Shown: positions 49,392 to 59,616 of the stretch, in pieces | Position numbering within the stretch: position 1 is the first letter of the stretch | Layout of the letters: every line of letters starts with the position of its first letter | Assembly: GCF_900188375.1 (NCBI RefSeq) | Contig: NZ_FZOO01000001.1 | Span: 434,001-498,000 of the forward strand | Length of the DNA: 64,000 nt | Reading direction: 5' to 3' | Source: Geodermatophilus pulveris | GTDB taxonomy: Bacteria; Actinomycetota; Actinomycetes; Mycobacteriales; Geodermatophilaceae | Notes under the pieces: generated by a model | Databases searched by the model: none | Told to the model about the DNA's origin: nothing | Seen by the model: the letters and a program-made list of their open reading frames with translations, nothing else | Translations under genes and position numbers: made by a program

Positions 49392-50227
49392 AGCAACTCC
49401 TTGAGCCGGGCCGGCACCAGGCGGTTGAGCGGGGAGACGACCGGCACGAGGACCGGTGCCAGCAGGTAGCCGTAGGCCAGCACGCAGCCGGTCACCACCG
49501 GGGCCAGCGCGAGCCCGGCGACGACGGCGGCGACGGCAGCCAGCAGCCCGTAGGGGCGGCCGCTCCGCGGGCTGACCAGCGAGCGGAACGAGCGGAACCG
49601 GACCGTGCTGACCATCAGCAGCGCCGGGACGGCGACGATGAGCAGCACCCACAGCCGGTCGCGGCCCTGCATCTGCTCGCCGAACGCGGACACCGAGGCC
49701 AGCACGACGCCGGCCGCCCCGGGGCTGGGCAGGCCGGTGAAGTACCGCTTGTCGGCGGTCGGGTCGATCGTGGTGTTGAAGCGGGCCAGGCGGATGGCGG
49801 CGCAGGCCACCCACAGGCCGCAGGCCACCCAGCCCAGCGGGTCCCAGGCGTCGCGGCCCTCGGAGAACAGGGTGAACGCCAGCAGCGCCGGGGCCAGGCC
49901 GAAGGACACCAGGTCGGCCAGCGAGTCGAACTGCAGGCCGAACGGGGTGACCGCGCCGACCAGCCGGGCGACCGCGCCGTCGGCGATGTCGAACACCACC
50001 GACAACCCGATCAGGACCGCGGCCAGCGTGTACTGGCCCCGGATGGAGACCAGGATCGCCACGAAGCCGCACATCATGTTGGCCAGCGTGAACAGGCTGG
50101 GCAGGGTGGCCAGCGCCCGCCGGCGGGTGCCGCGCACCGAGCCGCGGACGAACTCGACGGTCGCCGTGCGCCGGGTCTGCGGCGCTCGGGCCCCGGAGGC
50201 CGAGCTGGGCACCGTCGTCCCCCTCAC
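49385..50227 (-). CDS. pssA: CDP-diacylglycerol-serine O-phosphatidyltransferase
   Basis: 280 aa multi-pass protein. The CDP-alcohol phosphotransferase motif is complete: DGAVAR, eight residues, G, three residues, D, three residues, D (DGAVARLVGAVTPFG...D...D). About seven hydrophobic helices follow (e.g. LFTLANMMCGFVAILVSI). It makes phosphatidylserine from CDP-diacylglycerol and serine. GTG at 50227 overlaps the psd stop by 4 nt; psd and pssA therefore form one phosphatidylethanolamine operon. Confidence 0.93.
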   Translation of the reverse strand: MRGTTVPSSASGARAPQTRRTATVEFVRGSVRGTRRRALATLPSLFTLANMMCGFVAILVSIRGQYTLAAVLIGLSVVFDIADGAVARLVGAVTPFGLQFDSLADLVSFGLAPALLAFTLFSEGRDAWDPLGWVACGLWVACAAIRLARFNTTIDPTADKRYFTGLPSPGAAGVVLASVSAFGEQMQGRDRLWVLLIVAVPALLMVSTVRFRSFRSLVSPRSGRPYGLLAAVAAVVAGLALAPVVTGCVLAYGYLLAPVLVPVVSPLNRLVPARLKELLT

Positions 50228-50901
50228 CCGGCGTCGGACCAGCGGGCGATGACGGTCTCACCGCCGCGCACCCGCTGGCCGACGCGCACGAGCACCGCGC
50301 AGTCCCGGGGGAGGAACACGTCCATTCGGGAGCCGAACTTCATCAGGCCCATGCGCTCGCCGGTGGCCAGCCGCCGGCCCACGCCGGTGCGGGTGACGAT
50401 GCGCCGGGCCAGCACGCCGACCAGCTGGCGGAACACCACGGTGCGCTCGCCGTCGCGCAGCCACAGCTCGCGGCGCTCGTTGCGGTGCGCGGACTCCTTG
50501 CGGTAGGCGGCCAGGAAGCTGCCCGGGCGGTAGGAGCTCTGCACGACCTCACCGTGGTACGGCGAGCGGTTGACGTGCACGTCGACGACGGACAGGAACA
50601 CGCTGACCTGCTGCCAGCCGCCCTCGGGGGCGGGCTCGGGCGCGACGCCGTCCTGCGCCGGGCCGGCGACCATCACCATCCCGTCGGCGGGGGAGAGGAC
50701 GTCGTCGGCGGCGGGTGGCTCGACGTCGCAGCGGCGGTCCGGGTCGCGGAAGAACAGCAGCATGTAGGCCGACAGGAGCGCGAAGGGCCAGGCCGCGAGC
50801 CGGAGGCCGCGCCGGCCGGCGGCCCGCCCCGCGGCAGCGAGCAGCGCGGCGGGCGCGAGGGGTCCGGTGACGAACGGCCAGCCGGCCGGGTCGATACGCA
50901 T
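50224..50901 (-). CDS. psd: Phosphatidylserine decarboxylase
   Basis: 225 aa from ATG 50901 (a GTG at 50937 would add 12 residues). Two hydrophobic segments lie at the N-terminus, then SPADGMVM, FLSVVDVHVNRSPYHGEV and the self-cleavage site MKFGSRMD, where Ser becomes the pyruvoyl group. The GSR form and short length fit the archaetidylserine/PSD-A group. It converts phosphatidylserine to phosphatidylethanolamine, using the product of pssA, which follows with a 4-nt overlap. Confidence 0.93.
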   Translation of the reverse strand: MRIDPAGWPFVTGPLAPAALLAAAGRAAGRRGLRLAAWPFALLSAYMLLFFRDPDRRCDVEPPAADDVLSPADGMVMVAGPAQDGVAPEPAPEGGWQQVSVFLSVVDVHVNRSPYHGEVVQSSYRPGSFLAAYRKESAHRNERRELWLRDGERTVVFRQLVGVLARRIVTRTGVGRRLATGERMGLMKFGSRMDVFLPRDCAVLVRVGQRVRGGETVIARWSDAG

Positions 50902-50967
50902 CGAGGTCAGACGGTACCGGGGAGCAGTCGCCGTCACCGACGCCGTCCGCCGCCCGGCCCGGGGACG

Positions 50968-51003
50968 CCGACGGCCGGCGAGCGGGTGCTCGCCGGCCGT
51001 CGG
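50968..51003 (-). terminator. Terminator of sodN
   Basis: A perfect 16-bp stem (CCGACGGCCGGCGAGC with complement) around a GGGT loop, 24 nt beyond the sodN stop and before the psd start. Confidence 0.85.
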
Positions 51004-51026
51004 CGGGGTGCAGGGGAGACCCGTGA

Positions 51027-51428
51027 TCAGGCCGCGGCCTTGGTCTCCCAGAAGATCTTGTCGATCTCGGCGATGTGGTCGAGCAGCTTCTGGCCCTCGG
51101 CGGGGTCCATGCTGCCCTTGCCGCCGGCGGCGCCGGCCTGCTTGGTCGCCTTGTTGAACAGCTCGTGCAGCTGCGGGTACTTCTCGAAGTGCGGCGGCTT
51201 GAAGTAGTCCGTCCACAGCACCCACAGGTGGTGCTTGACCAGGTCCGCCCGCTGCTCCTTGATCAAGATCGCGCGGGTGCGGAAGGCCGGGTCCTCGTTG
51301 GCCTGGTACTTCTCCTGGATCGCCTTGACGGACTCCGCTTCGATGCGGGCCTGGGCCGGGTCGTAGACGCCGCAGGGGAGGTCGCAGTGAGCGGTGGCCT
51401 CCACGGCGGAGAAAATGCGCAGACGCAT
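51027..51428 (-). CDS. sodN: Nickel superoxide dismutase precursor
   Basis: 133 aa. A 13-residue leader (MRLRIFSAVEATA) precedes HCDLPCGVY; after its removal His1, Cys2 and Cys6 form the nickel hook. The remainder is the four-helix bundle of NiSOD (KYQANEDPAFRTRAILIKEQRADLVKHHLWVLWTDYF). It disproportionates superoxide in the cytoplasm. ATG at 51428 with GGAGG about 10 nt upstream; a -10-like TAGGGT is present further up on this strand. The maturation protease gene is divergent, 51 nt away. Confidence 0.96.
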   Translation of the reverse strand: MRLRIFSAVEATAHCDLPCGVYDPAQARIEAESVKAIQEKYQANEDPAFRTRAILIKEQRADLVKHHLWVLWTDYFKPPHFEKYPQLHELFNKATKQAGAAGGKGSMDPAEGQKLLDHIAEIDKIFWETKAAA

Positions 51429-51479
51429 TGGGCTGAGCCTCCGGTTCTGAGGGGTCGGTCGTCTGCGACCCTACTCCCG

Positions 51480-51854
51480 GTGAGCAGCGGGGACACGGCC
51501 GAGCCGGGGGGCCGGGCAGCGGTCCCGCCGCTGGTCACACCGTGGGTGCTGGCCCGGGTGCGCGGCCCCTCGATGACGCCCACGGTGCGCTCCGGTGACC
51601 GGCTGCTGGTCCGCCGGGCCGGTCCGGGACGCCGGGTCGCCGACGGCGACGTGGTGCTGGCCCGGTTCCCGGCCCGGCCGGGGCTGCTGGTCGTCAAGCG
51701 GGTGCGCCGGGCGGTCCCGGGCGGGTACTGGGTCGAGGGCGACAACCCGTTCGTCACCGACGACAGCCGGGCGTTCGGGCCCGCCGTCGTCGTCGGGCGG
51801 GTGGTCGCCCGGCTGTGGCCGCGGCCGGGCCGCCTGCCCCGCCCTCAGGGCTGA
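51480..51854 (+). CDS. sodX: NiSOD maturation protease SodX (S26 family)
   Basis: 124 aa, a small soluble member of the S26 signal-peptidase family. Catalytic Ser31 lies in RGPSMTPTVRSGD and Lys73 in LLVVKRVRR, followed by GYWVEGDNP. No transmembrane anchor is seen, in line with a cytoplasmic protease that trims the NiSOD leader. Divergent pairing with sodN is the usual arrangement. GTG at 51480; its 3' end overlaps rmlC (on the other strand) by 10 nt. Confidence 0.92.
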   Translation: MSSGDTAEPGGRAAVPPLVTPWVLARVRGPSMTPTVRSGDRLLVRRAGPGRRVADGDVVLARFPARPGLLVVKRVRRAVPGGYWVEGDNPFVTDDSRAFGPAVVVGRVVARLWPRPGRLPRPQG

Positions 51855-52456
51855 CCGGACGCGCGCAGCTGCGCGTAGCGGGCCCGGCACTCCTCGAACG
51901 TCGGCAGCAGGCCCTGCTCGCGGGCCTCCGCCAGCGTGGGGGCCGCCCGGTCCTTGGCCGACAGCTCGAAGGGGACGTCGCTCGGCCACGGCAGGCCCAG
52001 CGCCGGGTCCACCGGGGAGATGCCGAACTCCCGGGCCGGGTCGTAGCCGCTGGACACCAGGTAGGTGACCGAGCTGCCGTCGGCCAGCGAGAGGAAGGCG
52101 TGGCCGAGGCCCTCGGCCAGGTACACCGCCCGCGGCTGCTCGCTGTCGAGGACCACGGCGTCGTGCGCGCCGAAGGTGGGGGAGCCGACCCGGACGTCGA
52201 CGACCACGTCGAGCACCCGCCCGGCCGGGCAGTAGACGTACTTGGCCTGGCCGGGGGGCACCAGCGCGAAGTGCACGCCGCGGAGCACCCCGCGCGCGGA
52301 CACGCTGTGGTTGGCCTGGGCCAGCGGCAGGCCGTGGCCGACCGCGTCGGCGAGCACGTCGGCGCGGTACCACTCGGTGAAGCGGCCGCGGGCGTCACCG
52401 TGCGGCACGAGGTCGATGACGTGGGCGTCGCCGACGGCGAGCGGGCGGGTCTGCAC
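51845..52456 (-). CDS. rmlC: dTDP-4-dehydrorhamnose 3,5-epimerase-like protein
   Basis: 203-aa cupin. RGVLRGVHF carries the catalytic His, and GQAKYVYCPAGRVLDVVVDVRVGSPTFG and PRAVYLAEGLGHAFLSLAD are standard RmlC motifs (Lys, Asp and GxGHxF loop). It acts in dTDP-rhamnose synthesis for the cell wall; no rmlA, B or D is nearby. GTG at 52456 with TACGGT 6 nt upstream on this strand, so it is probably leaderless. Confidence 0.88.
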   Translation of the reverse strand: MQTRPLAVGDAHVIDLVPHGDARGRFTEWYRADVLADAVGHGLPLAQANHSVSARGVLRGVHFALVPPGQAKYVYCPAGRVLDVVVDVRVGSPTFGAHDAVVLDSEQPRAVYLAEGLGHAFLSLADGSSVTYLVSSGYDPAREFGISPVDPALGLPWPSDVPFELSAKDRAAPTLAEAREQGLLPTFEECRARYAQLRASGQP

Positions 52457-52462
52457 GCATGG

Positions 52463-52468
52463 ACCGTA
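52463..52468 (-). promoter_or_regulatory. Putative leaderless -10 element for rmlC
   Basis: TACGGT on the minus strand, 6 nt before GTG 52456. Confidence 0.45.
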
Positions 52469-52565
52469 GCCAGCGCCGGCCCGGCCCGAGCGCAGCCGCC
52501 GCCCACCGGACCGGCCGTGTCCGCGGCTCCGGTGGTCCGGGGACGTGCCCGTGTCACGATTCGGT

Positions 52566-52571
52566 TACGCT
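52566..52571 (+). promoter_or_regulatory. Putative leaderless -10 element for the malic enzyme gene
   Basis: TACGCT, 9 nt before ATG 52581; no Shine-Dalgarno sequence. Confidence 0.4.
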
Positions 52572-52580
52572 CCCGGGCCC

Positions 52581-53768
52581 ATGAGCGCGCAGCAGCTGCA
52601 CGGAACGGCCGACCGGTTCGCCGACGACCCGGCGTTCGCGGTGCACGAGGGCGGCAAGCTGGTCGTGCGGCCCACCCGCGCGATCGAGACGGTGGCCGAC
52701 CTGGCCCTGACCTACACCCCGGGGGTCGCCCGGGTGTCCAGCGCGATCGCGGCCGAGCCCGCCCTCGCCGACCGGTTCACCTGGGCGCCCCGCGTGGTCG
52801 CGGTCGTCTCCGACGGCACCGCCGTGCTCGGGCTCGGCGACATCGGGCCCGCCGCGGCGCTGCCGGTCATGGAGGGCAAGGCCTGCCTGTTCAGCGAGTT
52901 CGCCGGGCTGTCGTCGGTGCCGGTGGTGCTGTCGACGACCGACGTGGACGCCATCGTGGAGACGGTCGTGGCGATCGCGCCGTCCTTCGGGGGCATCAAC
53001 CTCGAGGACATCAGCGCCCCGCGGTGCTTCGAGATCGAGGACCGGCTGCGCGAGCGGCTGGACATCCCGGTCATGCACGACGACCAGCACGGGACGGCGA
53101 TCGTCGTCCTGGCCGCGCTGCGCAACGCCGCGCGGGTGGTCGGGCGGGAGCTGGCCGACCTGCGGGTCGTCGTCTCCGGCGCCGGCGCGGCCGGCGTCGC
53201 GTGCACCAAGATCCTGCTGGAGGCCGGTGTCGGGGGCCTGGCCGTGGCCGACTCCCGGGGCGTGCTGCACACCGGCCGAGAGGACCTCACGCCGGTGAAG
53301 CGCTGGCTCGCCGAGAACACCAACCGCAGCGGCTACGCCGGCACGATGGTCGGCGCGCTCGAGGGTGCCGACGTCTACCTCGGGCTGTCCGGCGGCTCGG
53401 TGCCCGAGTCGGCGATCGCCGCGATGGCCGACGACTGCATCGTGTTCTCGCTGGCCAACCCGATCCCCGAGGTCGACCCGGAGATGGCGGCCCGCCACGC
53501 GGCCGTCGTGGCCACCGGGCGCAGCGGCGAGCCCAACCAGATCAACAACGTGCTCGCGTTCCCCGGCGTCTTCCGCGGCGCGATCGACGCCGGCGCCACC
53601 GGCATCACCGAGGAGATGAAGCTGGCCGCGGCCACCGCGATCGCCGACGTCGTGGGTGACGAGGTGCGCGCGGACTACGTGGTGCCCAGCCCGCTGGACC
53701 GCCGCGTGGCCGAGGCCGTCGCGGCCGCGGTCGCCGACCGCGCCCGGGAGCAGGGCGTCACCCGCTGA
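52581..53768 (+). CDS. NAD(P)-dependent malic enzyme
   Basis: 395 aa, the short bacterial form. TYTPGVA with the catalytic Tyr, [12 protein letters not shown] with the Lys, [30 protein letters not shown] for the metal, and the nucleotide loop [12 protein letters not shown]-terminal ANPIPEV and [11 protein letters not shown] are also conserved. It decarboxylates malate to pyruvate. No phosphotransacetylase fusion is present. Its last 11 nt overlap the convergent membrane-protein gene. Confidence 0.93.
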   Translation: MSAQQLHGTADRFADDPAFAVHEGGKLVVRPTRAIETVADLALTYTPGVARVSSAIAAEPALADRFTWAPRVVAVVSDGTAVLGLGDIGPAAALPVMEGKACLFSEFAGLSSVPVVLSTTDVDAIVETVVAIAPSFGGINLEDISAPRCFEIEDRLRERLDIPVMHDDQHGTAIVVLAALRNAARVVGRELADLRVVVSGAGAAGVACTKILLEAGVGGLAVADSRGVLHTGREDLTPVKRWLAENTNRSGYAGTMVGALEGADVYLGLSGGSVPESAIAAMADDCIVFSLANPIPEVDPEMAARHAAVVATGRSGEPNQINNVLAFPGVFRGAIDAGATGITEEMKLAAATAIADVVGDEVRADYVVPSPLDRRVAEAVAAAVADRAREQGVTR

Positions 53769-54480
53769 GGCCGGGGAGGGCCTGCAGCAGGGGGTCGACG
53801 GCCCCGCGGACGTCGGTGTTGAGGTAGACGCACCACAGCGTGGCGAGCACGAAGGCCGGCACCAGCACGCCCTTCTCCAGCGCGGTGCCGGTGCGCATCG
53901 GCGTCAGCGTCAGCCGCGCGCGCCTGACCACCCACAGCACCGGCACCGGCACGCCCTGCGTGGTGATCGCGTCGCCGGCGATGTGGGTGAGCACGCCGAG
54001 CGCGACCGCCCACGGCAGCCACCCGGGCTGCGGGGTGTGCCCCAGCAGCAGCCAGGCGCCGCCCCAGGAGAGCACCAGGTTCCCCACCACGGTGTTCTCC
54101 GCCCGCCCCGGGATGACGAAGTGCAGGGCGCGCAGCGCCAGCCCGATCGCCAGGCTCAGCAGCAGCAGGCTGGACCAGAACGCGTCGGCCGCGGCCAGCG
54201 CCAGCGCGCCGAAGGCCAGCGGCGCCAGGACGGCGTCGTGGGTGCCCCAGCGGTGCCCCTGGGCCAGTCGGCCGATCGCTCCGGACGGGACGTCGGTGAG
54301 CGGCCCCCACATGTCCGAGACGGTGGAGCCGCTGTGGTCCAGGTCGGGCAGCATGGCCATCCCGCCGACCGCGGCGATCCAGGCGACCTGGCCGAGGGTG
54401 CCCCCGACCGGGGCCCAGGGCAGCGTGGCGGCGCCGGTGGCGAGCCCGGACAGCGCGTGCGAGTGACCGAGCACCGACAC
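53758..54480 (-). CDS. YdjM/DUF457-type membrane hydrolase-like protein
   Basis: 240 aa with about five transmembrane helices. SHALSGLATG near the N-terminus, MLPDLDHSGSTV, GHRWGTHD and LTHIAGDAITTQGV follow the YdjM/DUF457 pattern of His/Asp metal ligands facing the membrane. The activity is unproven; some relatives are induced by DNA damage. GTG at 54480. It converges on the malic enzyme gene with an 11-nt overlap. Confidence 0.88.
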   Translation of the reverse strand: MSVLGHSHALSGLATGAATLPWAPVGGTLGQVAWIAAVGGMAMLPDLDHSGSTVSDMWGPLTDVPSGAIGRLAQGHRWGTHDAVLAPLAFGALALAAADAFWSSLLLLSLAIGLALRALHFVIPGRAENTVVGNLVLSWGGAWLLLGHTPQPGWLPWAVALGVLTHIAGDAITTQGVPVPVLWVVRRARLTLTPMRTGTALEKGVLVPAFVLATLWCVYLNTDVRGAVDPLLQALPGLSG

Positions 54481-54530
54481 AGCGTGCCGTCACCCGGCCC
54501 GCTGCCCACGCAGGCGCGCCCGCGGGGCCC

Positions 54531-54719
54531 CTAGTCCTCCGGGTCGTCCTCGTCGGTGCCGCCGCGGGCCAGCCAGGTGGCCAGCCGCTCGATCGGCACC
54601 TCGAAGTCCGGGTGCTGGTCGACGAAGGCCTGCAGCTGGCCGGCCAGCCAGGCGAGGGTCACCTGCTCCCCGCCCCGCCGGTCGGCCAGCTCCTCCAGGC
54701 CGCGGTCGGTGAAGTACAC
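54531..54719 (-). CDS. DUF6104-family small protein
   Basis: 62 aa. MYFTDRGLEELADRRGGEQVTLAWLAGQLQAFVD continuing to ...FEVPIERLATWLAR is the DUF6104 pattern common in actinobacteria directly downstream of kgd/sucA. It is acidic at the C-terminus. The function is unknown, but constant linkage to kgd suggests an accessory role. GTG at 54719 lies 5 nt after the kgd stop codon, so the two are co-transcribed. Confidence 0.85.
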   Translation of the reverse strand: MYFTDRGLEELADRRGGEQVTLAWLAGQLQAFVDQHPDFEVPIERLATWLARGGTDEDDPED

Positions 54720-54724
54720 GGGCG

Positions 54725-57700
54725 TCAGTCGGCGAAGGCCTGCGCGACCAGCTGCTTCTGCTCGGCCTCGTGCACCTTCGCCGAGCCGACGGCCGGGCTG
54801 GCCGAGGCGCGGCGGGTGACGGGCCGCAGCCGGCGGCCGGCCGGCAGGTGCTCGGGCAGGTTGACGGCCATGAACTGCCAGGCGCCCATGTTGGCCGGTT
54901 CCTCCTGCACCCAGACGACGTCCTCGGCCGACGGGTAGCGCTCCAGCTGCCGAACGACCTCCTCGGCGGGCAGCGGGTAGAGCTGCTCGACGCGGACCAC
55001 CGCGGTGTCGGCCGTGCCGGTGGCCTCCCGCTGGGCCAGCAGGTCGTAGGCGACCTTGCCGCTGCACAGCAGGACCCGGCGCACCGCGCCGTCGTCCAGC
55101 GGCTCGCCGCCCACGCCCGGGTCGGGCAGCACCGGGCGGAAGGACTCGTCGGTGAAGTCCGAGACCGGACTGACCGCGGCCTTGGCCCGCAGCAGCGACT
55201 TCGGGGTGAACACGACCAGCGGCCGGTGCACGTCCGACAGCGCCTGGCGGCGCAGCAGGTGGAAGTAGTTGCCCGGCGTCGAGCAGTTGGCGACGGTCAT
55301 GTTGTTCTCCGCCGACAGCTGCAGGAACCGCTCGATCCGGCCGCTGGAGTGGTCGGGGCCCTGCCCCTCGAGGCCGTGCGGCAGCAGCAGGACGACGCCG
55401 GAGCGCTGCCCCCACTTCGCCTCGCCGGAGCTGATGAACTCGTCGATGACCATCTGGGCGCCGTTGACGAAGTCGCCGAACTGCGCCTCCCACAGCACCA
55501 GCGCCCTCGGGTTGCCCACCGAGTAGCCGTACTCGAAGCCGACCGCGGCGTACTCCGAGAGCAGCGAGTCGTAGACGAAGAACTTCGCCTGGTCCTCGGC
55601 CAGGTGCGCCAGCGGGGTGAACTCCGACCCGTTCTGACGGTCGATGAGCACCGAGTGCCGCTGCACGAACGTGCCGCGGCGGGAGTCCTGACCGGCCAGC
55701 CGCACCGGGACGCCCTGCACGAGCAGCGACCCGAAGGCGAGCAGCTCGCCCATCGCCCAGTCGATGCCACCCTCGCTGACCATCGCCGCGCGCCGCTCCA
55801 GCATCCGCTGCAGCTTGGGGTGCGGTGCGAAGTGCTCGGGGAAGGACACGTGCGCGTCGCCGATGGCCTTCATGGCCTCGGGCGTGATCGCGGTCGCGAC
55901 CGTGGACTGCTGCGCCGTGCGGGGGTCCATGACCGGCTCGGGCTTGCTGGTGTCCTGCGCGTCGTGGGTCTCGGCGAAGGCCCGCTCGAGCTGGTCGCGG
56001 TAGTCCCGGAGGGCCTCCTCGGCCTCCTGCAGCGTGATGTCGCCGCGGCCGATGAGCGACTCGGTGTACAGCTTCCGGACCGAGCGCTTGCGGTCGATGA
56101 TGTCGTACATCAGCGGCTGGGTCATCGAGGGGTCGTCGCCCTCGTTGTGGCCGCGCCGGCGGTAGCAGACCAGGTCGACGACGACGTCCTTCTTGAACGC
56201 CTGCCGGTAGTCCACAGCCAGCCGGGCCACCCGCACGCACGCCTCGGGGTCGTCGCCGTTGACGTGGAAGATCGGTGCGTTGACCATCCGGGCGACGTCG
56301 GTCGAGTAGAGGCTCGAGCGGGACTGCGCCGGGCTGGTGGTGAAGCCGACCTGGTTGTTGACGACGACGTGCACCGTGCCGCCGGTGCGGTAGCCGCGCA
56401 GCTGCGACAGGTTGAGCGTCTCGGCGACCACGCCCTGACCGGCGAAAGCCGCGTCGCCGTGCAGCAGGACCGGCAGGACGGTGAAGCCGCCCTCGCCCTT
56501 GTCGATCATGTCCTGCTTGGCGCGGGCGATCCCCTCCAGGACGGGGTTCACCGTCTCCAGGTGCGAGGGGTTGCTGGCCAGCGAGACCGCGATCTCGGCA
56601 CCGGGCTTGAACGGGTTCTCGAAGGTGCCCTCGGCGCCGAGGTGGTATTTGACGTCACCGGAGCCCTGGACGGTGCCGGGGTCGATGTTGCCCTCGAACT
56701 CGCCGAAGATCTTCGCGTAGCTCTTGCCGAGGACGTTGGCCAGCACGTTGAGCCGGCCGCGGTGCGGCATGCCGATCGCGACCTCGTCCAGGCCGTGGTC
56801 GGTGCCGGCGAGGAGGACCTCGTCGAGCACCGGGATCAACGACTCCCCGCCCTCCAGGCTGAACCGCTTCTGGCCGACGTACTTGGTCTGCAGGAAGGTC
56901 TCGAACGCCTCAGCGGCGTTGAGCCGGCCCAGCACGTGCTTCTGCTTCTCCCGGTCGGGCTGCTCGGCCTTGAGCTCGACCCGCTGCTGGATCCACTCCC
57001 GCTCTTCGGGGTCGGTGATGTGCATGTACTCCACGCCGACGGTGCGGCAGTAGGAGTTGCGCAGCACCCCGAGGACGTCGCGCAGCGCCATCAGCTTCTC
57101 GCCGGCGAACCCGCCGACGGGGAACCTGCGGTCGAGGTCCCACAGCGTCAGGCCGTGCTGCAGGATGTCCAGGTCCGGGTGGCTGCGGACCTTGAACTCC
57201 AGCGGGTCGGTGTCGGCCATGAGGTGGCCGTTGCGCCGGTAGGAGTCGATGACCTCGATGACCCGGGCTTCCTTGTCGATCTGCCCCTCGCGGCTGACCC
57301 GCACGTCGGGCATCCAGCGCACCGGCTCGTAGGGGATGCGCAGCGACCGGAAGACGCCGTCGTAGAAGCCGTCCTCGCCGAGCAGCAGCTGGTGCAGGCG
57401 GCGCAGGAAGTCGCCGGACTCCGCACCCTGGATGATCCGGTGGTCGTAGGTCGAGGTCAGCGTGATGATCTTGCTGACCGCCATGTCGGTGAGCGCCTCG
57501 GGGCTCATCCCCTGGAACTCGGCCGGGTACTCCATGGCGCCGACGCCGATGATCGCGCCCTGGCCGGCGGTCAGCCGCGGCACAGAGTGGACGGTGCCGA
57601 TGGTGCCGGGGTTGGTGAGGCTGATCGTGGTGCCGGAGAAGTCCTCCAGCGTCAGCTTGCCCGCGCGGGCACGGCGGATCACGTCCTCGTAGGCGCCCCA

Positions 57701-58594
57701 GAACTGGGCGAAGTCCATCTGCTCGGCCGACTTGATCGAGGCGACCACGAGCGAGCGGGAGCCGTCGCGCTTGGGCAGGTCGATGGCCAGGCCGAAGTTG
57801 ACGTGCTCGGGCTGCACCAGGGTCGGCTTGCCGTCGACCTCGGCGAAGGCGCTGTTCATGTTCGGGAAGTCGTCGAGCGCCCGGACCAGCGCGTAGCCGA
57901 TCAGGTGGGTGAAGGAGACCTTCCCGCCGCGGGAGCGGGCGAGGTGGTTGTTGACGACGATGCGGTTGTCGGCCAACAGCTTGGCCGGCACGGCGCGCAC
58001 GCTGGTGGCCGTCGGCACGGTCAGCGAGGCGTTCATGTTCTTGACGACGCTGGCCGCCGCCCCGCGCAGCGGCACCCGCCGGGGGCCCTCGCCGGCCGGC
58101 TTGCCGGCCTTGGCGGCGGCCTTCTCAGCGGGCCTGGCGGCGGGCCTGGCGGCGGGCTCGGCGGTGGGCTCGGCCGCCGCGGCCGCCTTGGCGGCCGGCT
58201 GCTGGGCCTCGGCCCGGTCGGCGGCCCGGCCCACCACGGTGTCCTCGGTGCGCTCCGGGACGGGTGTGGCCCGCGACGGGGCGGTGACCTCGCCGGGCTC
58301 CGGCTGACGCTCGGCCTGCGCCGGGGCCGACGGCGCCGGCTCGGCGGCAGCCGGGGGGGCGGGAGCGGCGGCAGGCTCCGGCGCCGCGGCGGCCGGGGCG
58401 TCCCGGTCGTCGCTGGCGGCCACCGGGCTGCCCGGCCGGTAGTCGGCGAAGAACTCGTGCCACGCCTGGTCCACGCTGGCGGGATCGGCGAGGTACTGCT
58501 GGTACATCTCCTCGACCAGCCACTCGTTGGTGCCGAACCCCGCCACCGAGGAGGAGGAGGTGGCGGACGGCCGGGATGAGCTCACGCTTGACAC
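54725..58594 (-). CDS. kgd: Multifunctional 2-oxoglutarate dehydrogenase/decarboxylase
   Basis: 1289 aa. Residues ~20-55 are the E1 N-terminal motif ([30 protein letters not shown]); a long Ala/Pro/Glu-rich linker runs to ~180. An E2-type acyltransferase domain is at ~180-415, with the His motif [11 protein letters not shown]. The thiamine-diphosphate E1 part follows ([46 protein letters not shown]). It is the actinobacterial Kgd/OdhA architecture, which lacks a lipoyl domain and pairs with DlaT and Lpd. GTG at 58594. The DUF6104 gene follows directly. Confidence 0.95.
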   Translation of the reverse strand: MSSVSSSRPSATSSSSVAGFGTNEWLVEEMYQQYLADPASVDQAWHEFFADYRPGSPVAASDDRDAPAAAAPEPAAAPAPPAAAEPAPSAPAQAERQPEPGEVTAPSRATPVPERTEDTVVGRAADRAEAQQPAAKAAAAAEPTAEPAARPAARPAEKAAAKAGKPAGEGPRRVPLRGAAASVVKNMNASLTVPTATSVRAVPAKLLADNRIVVNNHLARSRGGKVSFTHLIGYALVRALDDFPNMNSAFAEVDGKPTLVQPEHVNFGLAIDLPKRDGSRSLVVASIKSAEQMDFAQFWGAYEDVIRRARAGKLTLEDFSGTTISLTNPGTIGTVHSVPRLTAGQGAIIGVGAMEYPAEFQGMSPEALTDMAVSKIITLTSTYDHRIIQGAESGDFLRRLHQLLLGEDGFYDGVFRSLRIPYEPVRWMPDVRVSREGQIDKEARVIEVIDSYRRNGHLMADTDPLEFKVRSHPDLDILQHGLTLWDLDRRFPVGGFAGEKLMALRDVLGVLRNSYCRTVGVEYMHITDPEEREWIQQRVELKAEQPDREKQKHVLGRLNAAEAFETFLQTKYVGQKRFSLEGGESLIPVLDEVLLAGTDHGLDEVAIGMPHRGRLNVLANVLGKSYAKIFGEFEGNIDPGTVQGSGDVKYHLGAEGTFENPFKPGAEIAVSLASNPSHLETVNPVLEGIARAKQDMIDKGEGGFTVLPVLLHGDAAFAGQGVVAETLNLSQLRGYRTGGTVHVVVNNQVGFTTSPAQSRSSLYSTDVARMVNAPIFHVNGDDPEACVRVARLAVDYRQAFKKDVVVDLVCYRRRGHNEGDDPSMTQPLMYDIIDRKRSVRKLYTESLIGRGDITLQEAEEALRDYRDQLERAFAETHDAQDTSKPEPVMDPRTAQQSTVATAITPEAMKAIGDAHVSFPEHFAPHPKLQRMLERRAAMVSEGGIDWAMGELLAFGSLLVQGVPVRLAGQDSRRGTFVQRHSVLIDRQNGSEFTPLAHLAEDQAKFFVYDSLLSEYAAVGFEYGYSVGNPRALVLWEAQFGDFVNGAQMVIDEFISSGEAKWGQRSGVVLLLPHGLEGQGPDHSSGRIERFLQLSAENNMTVANCSTPGNYFHLLRRQALSDVHRPLVVFTPKSLLRAKAAVSPVSDFTDESFRPVLPDPGVGGEPLDDGAVRRVLLCSGKVAYDLLAQREATGTADTAVVRVEQLYPLPAEEVVRQLERYPSAEDVVWVQEEPANMGAWQFMAVNLPEHLPAGRRLRPVTRRASASPAVGSAKVHEAEQKQLVAQAFAD

Positions 58595-58736
58595 GGGGTC
58601 GGGTGCCTTCTTCGTCGTCGGTGGACGTCTCTGGACCGGGGATGGAGTCTACGCCCGCACCTCCGTGCGGACCGGGTGCACGCGGCGGCCGCGTCCCCGC
58701 CGGTCCGCGGGTCCGGGACGGGTCGGCAGGAGGGCC

Positions 58737-59546
58737 TCACTCCGTGGCGCCCCGGGACACCAGCAGCTCGGCGAGGGCGTCGTGCGCGGTCGCCCGGCCG
58801 GCGTCGTCGCGGCGGCTGCGGGCGGCGGCCACCCGGCTGATGTCCAGCGCGCTGGCCCCGTCGGCGGTCGTCGCGTCCACGTCGGCGCCCGCGTCGAGCA
58901 GCGCGCACACCAGCTCCCGCACGTCCCCGTCCCCGCCGGCGGCGACGGCGGCGTGCAGGGGGCACCGGCCGGTGTCGGGGTCGCGCCGGTTGACGTCGGC
59001 GCCGGCAGCCAGCAGCAGGTGGACCAGCTCCAGCCGGGCGCCGGCGGCGGCGGCGTGCAGGGCGCCGCCGCCGGCGTCGGCCCCCCGGCCCAGCAGCACC
59101 CGGGCGGTGCCGGCCGCGCCCCCGGCCGCGGCGAGCACCAGCAGGTCCACCCCGGTCACCGGGTCGACCAGCGGGGCGCCGCCGTCCAGCTCGGCGTCCA
59201 GCCGCTCGACGTCGTCGAGGTAGGCGGCGCTGGCGGCGTCCACCGGCGCGCCCAGCTCGCGCAGCAGCGGGACGAGGTCGGGGGCGGACTCCAGCGCGGT
59301 GTGCAGCGGGTCCCGGCCGTGCTCGGTGCGCGCGCCGAGGTCCGCGCCGGCCTCGACGAGCAGCCGCACGACCTCGGCCCGCCCCTCCGCGACCGCCAGG
59401 TGCAGCGGCGTCCAGCCGCCCTGGCCGTCGCGCTCGACCGTGGCCGCCAGCAGCCGCGGGGCCTCCCGGACGGCGGTGCCGACGGCGGTGGCGTCGCCGT
59501 CGGCGATCAGCCGGCCGAGCCGGGGGGCGGTCATGCGCGTGGTCAT
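58737..59546 (-). CDS. Ankyrin-repeat protein
   Basis: 269 aa made of about six ankyrin repeats, e.g. GWTPLHLAVAEGRAEVVRLLVEAGADL, ALHAAAAGARLELVHLLLAAGADVN and CPLHAAVAAGGDGDVRELVCALLDAGADVD. No signal peptide or other domain is present, so it is likely a cytoplasmic protein-protein interaction module with unknown partner. ATG at 59546 with GAGGAT upstream; a second ATG lies four codons on. Confidence 0.9.
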   Translation of the reverse strand: MTTRMTAPRLGRLIADGDATAVGTAVREAPRLLAATVERDGQGGWTPLHLAVAEGRAEVVRLLVEAGADLGARTEHGRDPLHTALESAPDLVPLLRELGAPVDAASAAYLDDVERLDAELDGGAPLVDPVTGVDLLVLAAAGGAAGTARVLLGRGADAGGGALHAAAAGARLELVHLLLAAGADVNRRDPDTGRCPLHAAVAAGGDGDVRELVCALLDAGADVDATTADGASALDISRVAAARSRRDDAGRATAHDALAELLVSRGATE

Positions 59547-59616
59547 CGGGATCCTCGTTCAGGTCGGGGGACGGCCGGTGGCGGGCCGGTGGGAGTGCGG
59601 TGGAGGAGCGGGCGCG

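Noticed and set aside
54770-58579. 1269-codon plus-strand frame opposite kgd
   Set aside because: It is the reverse frame of kgd, which has unambiguous domain motifs on the minus strand.
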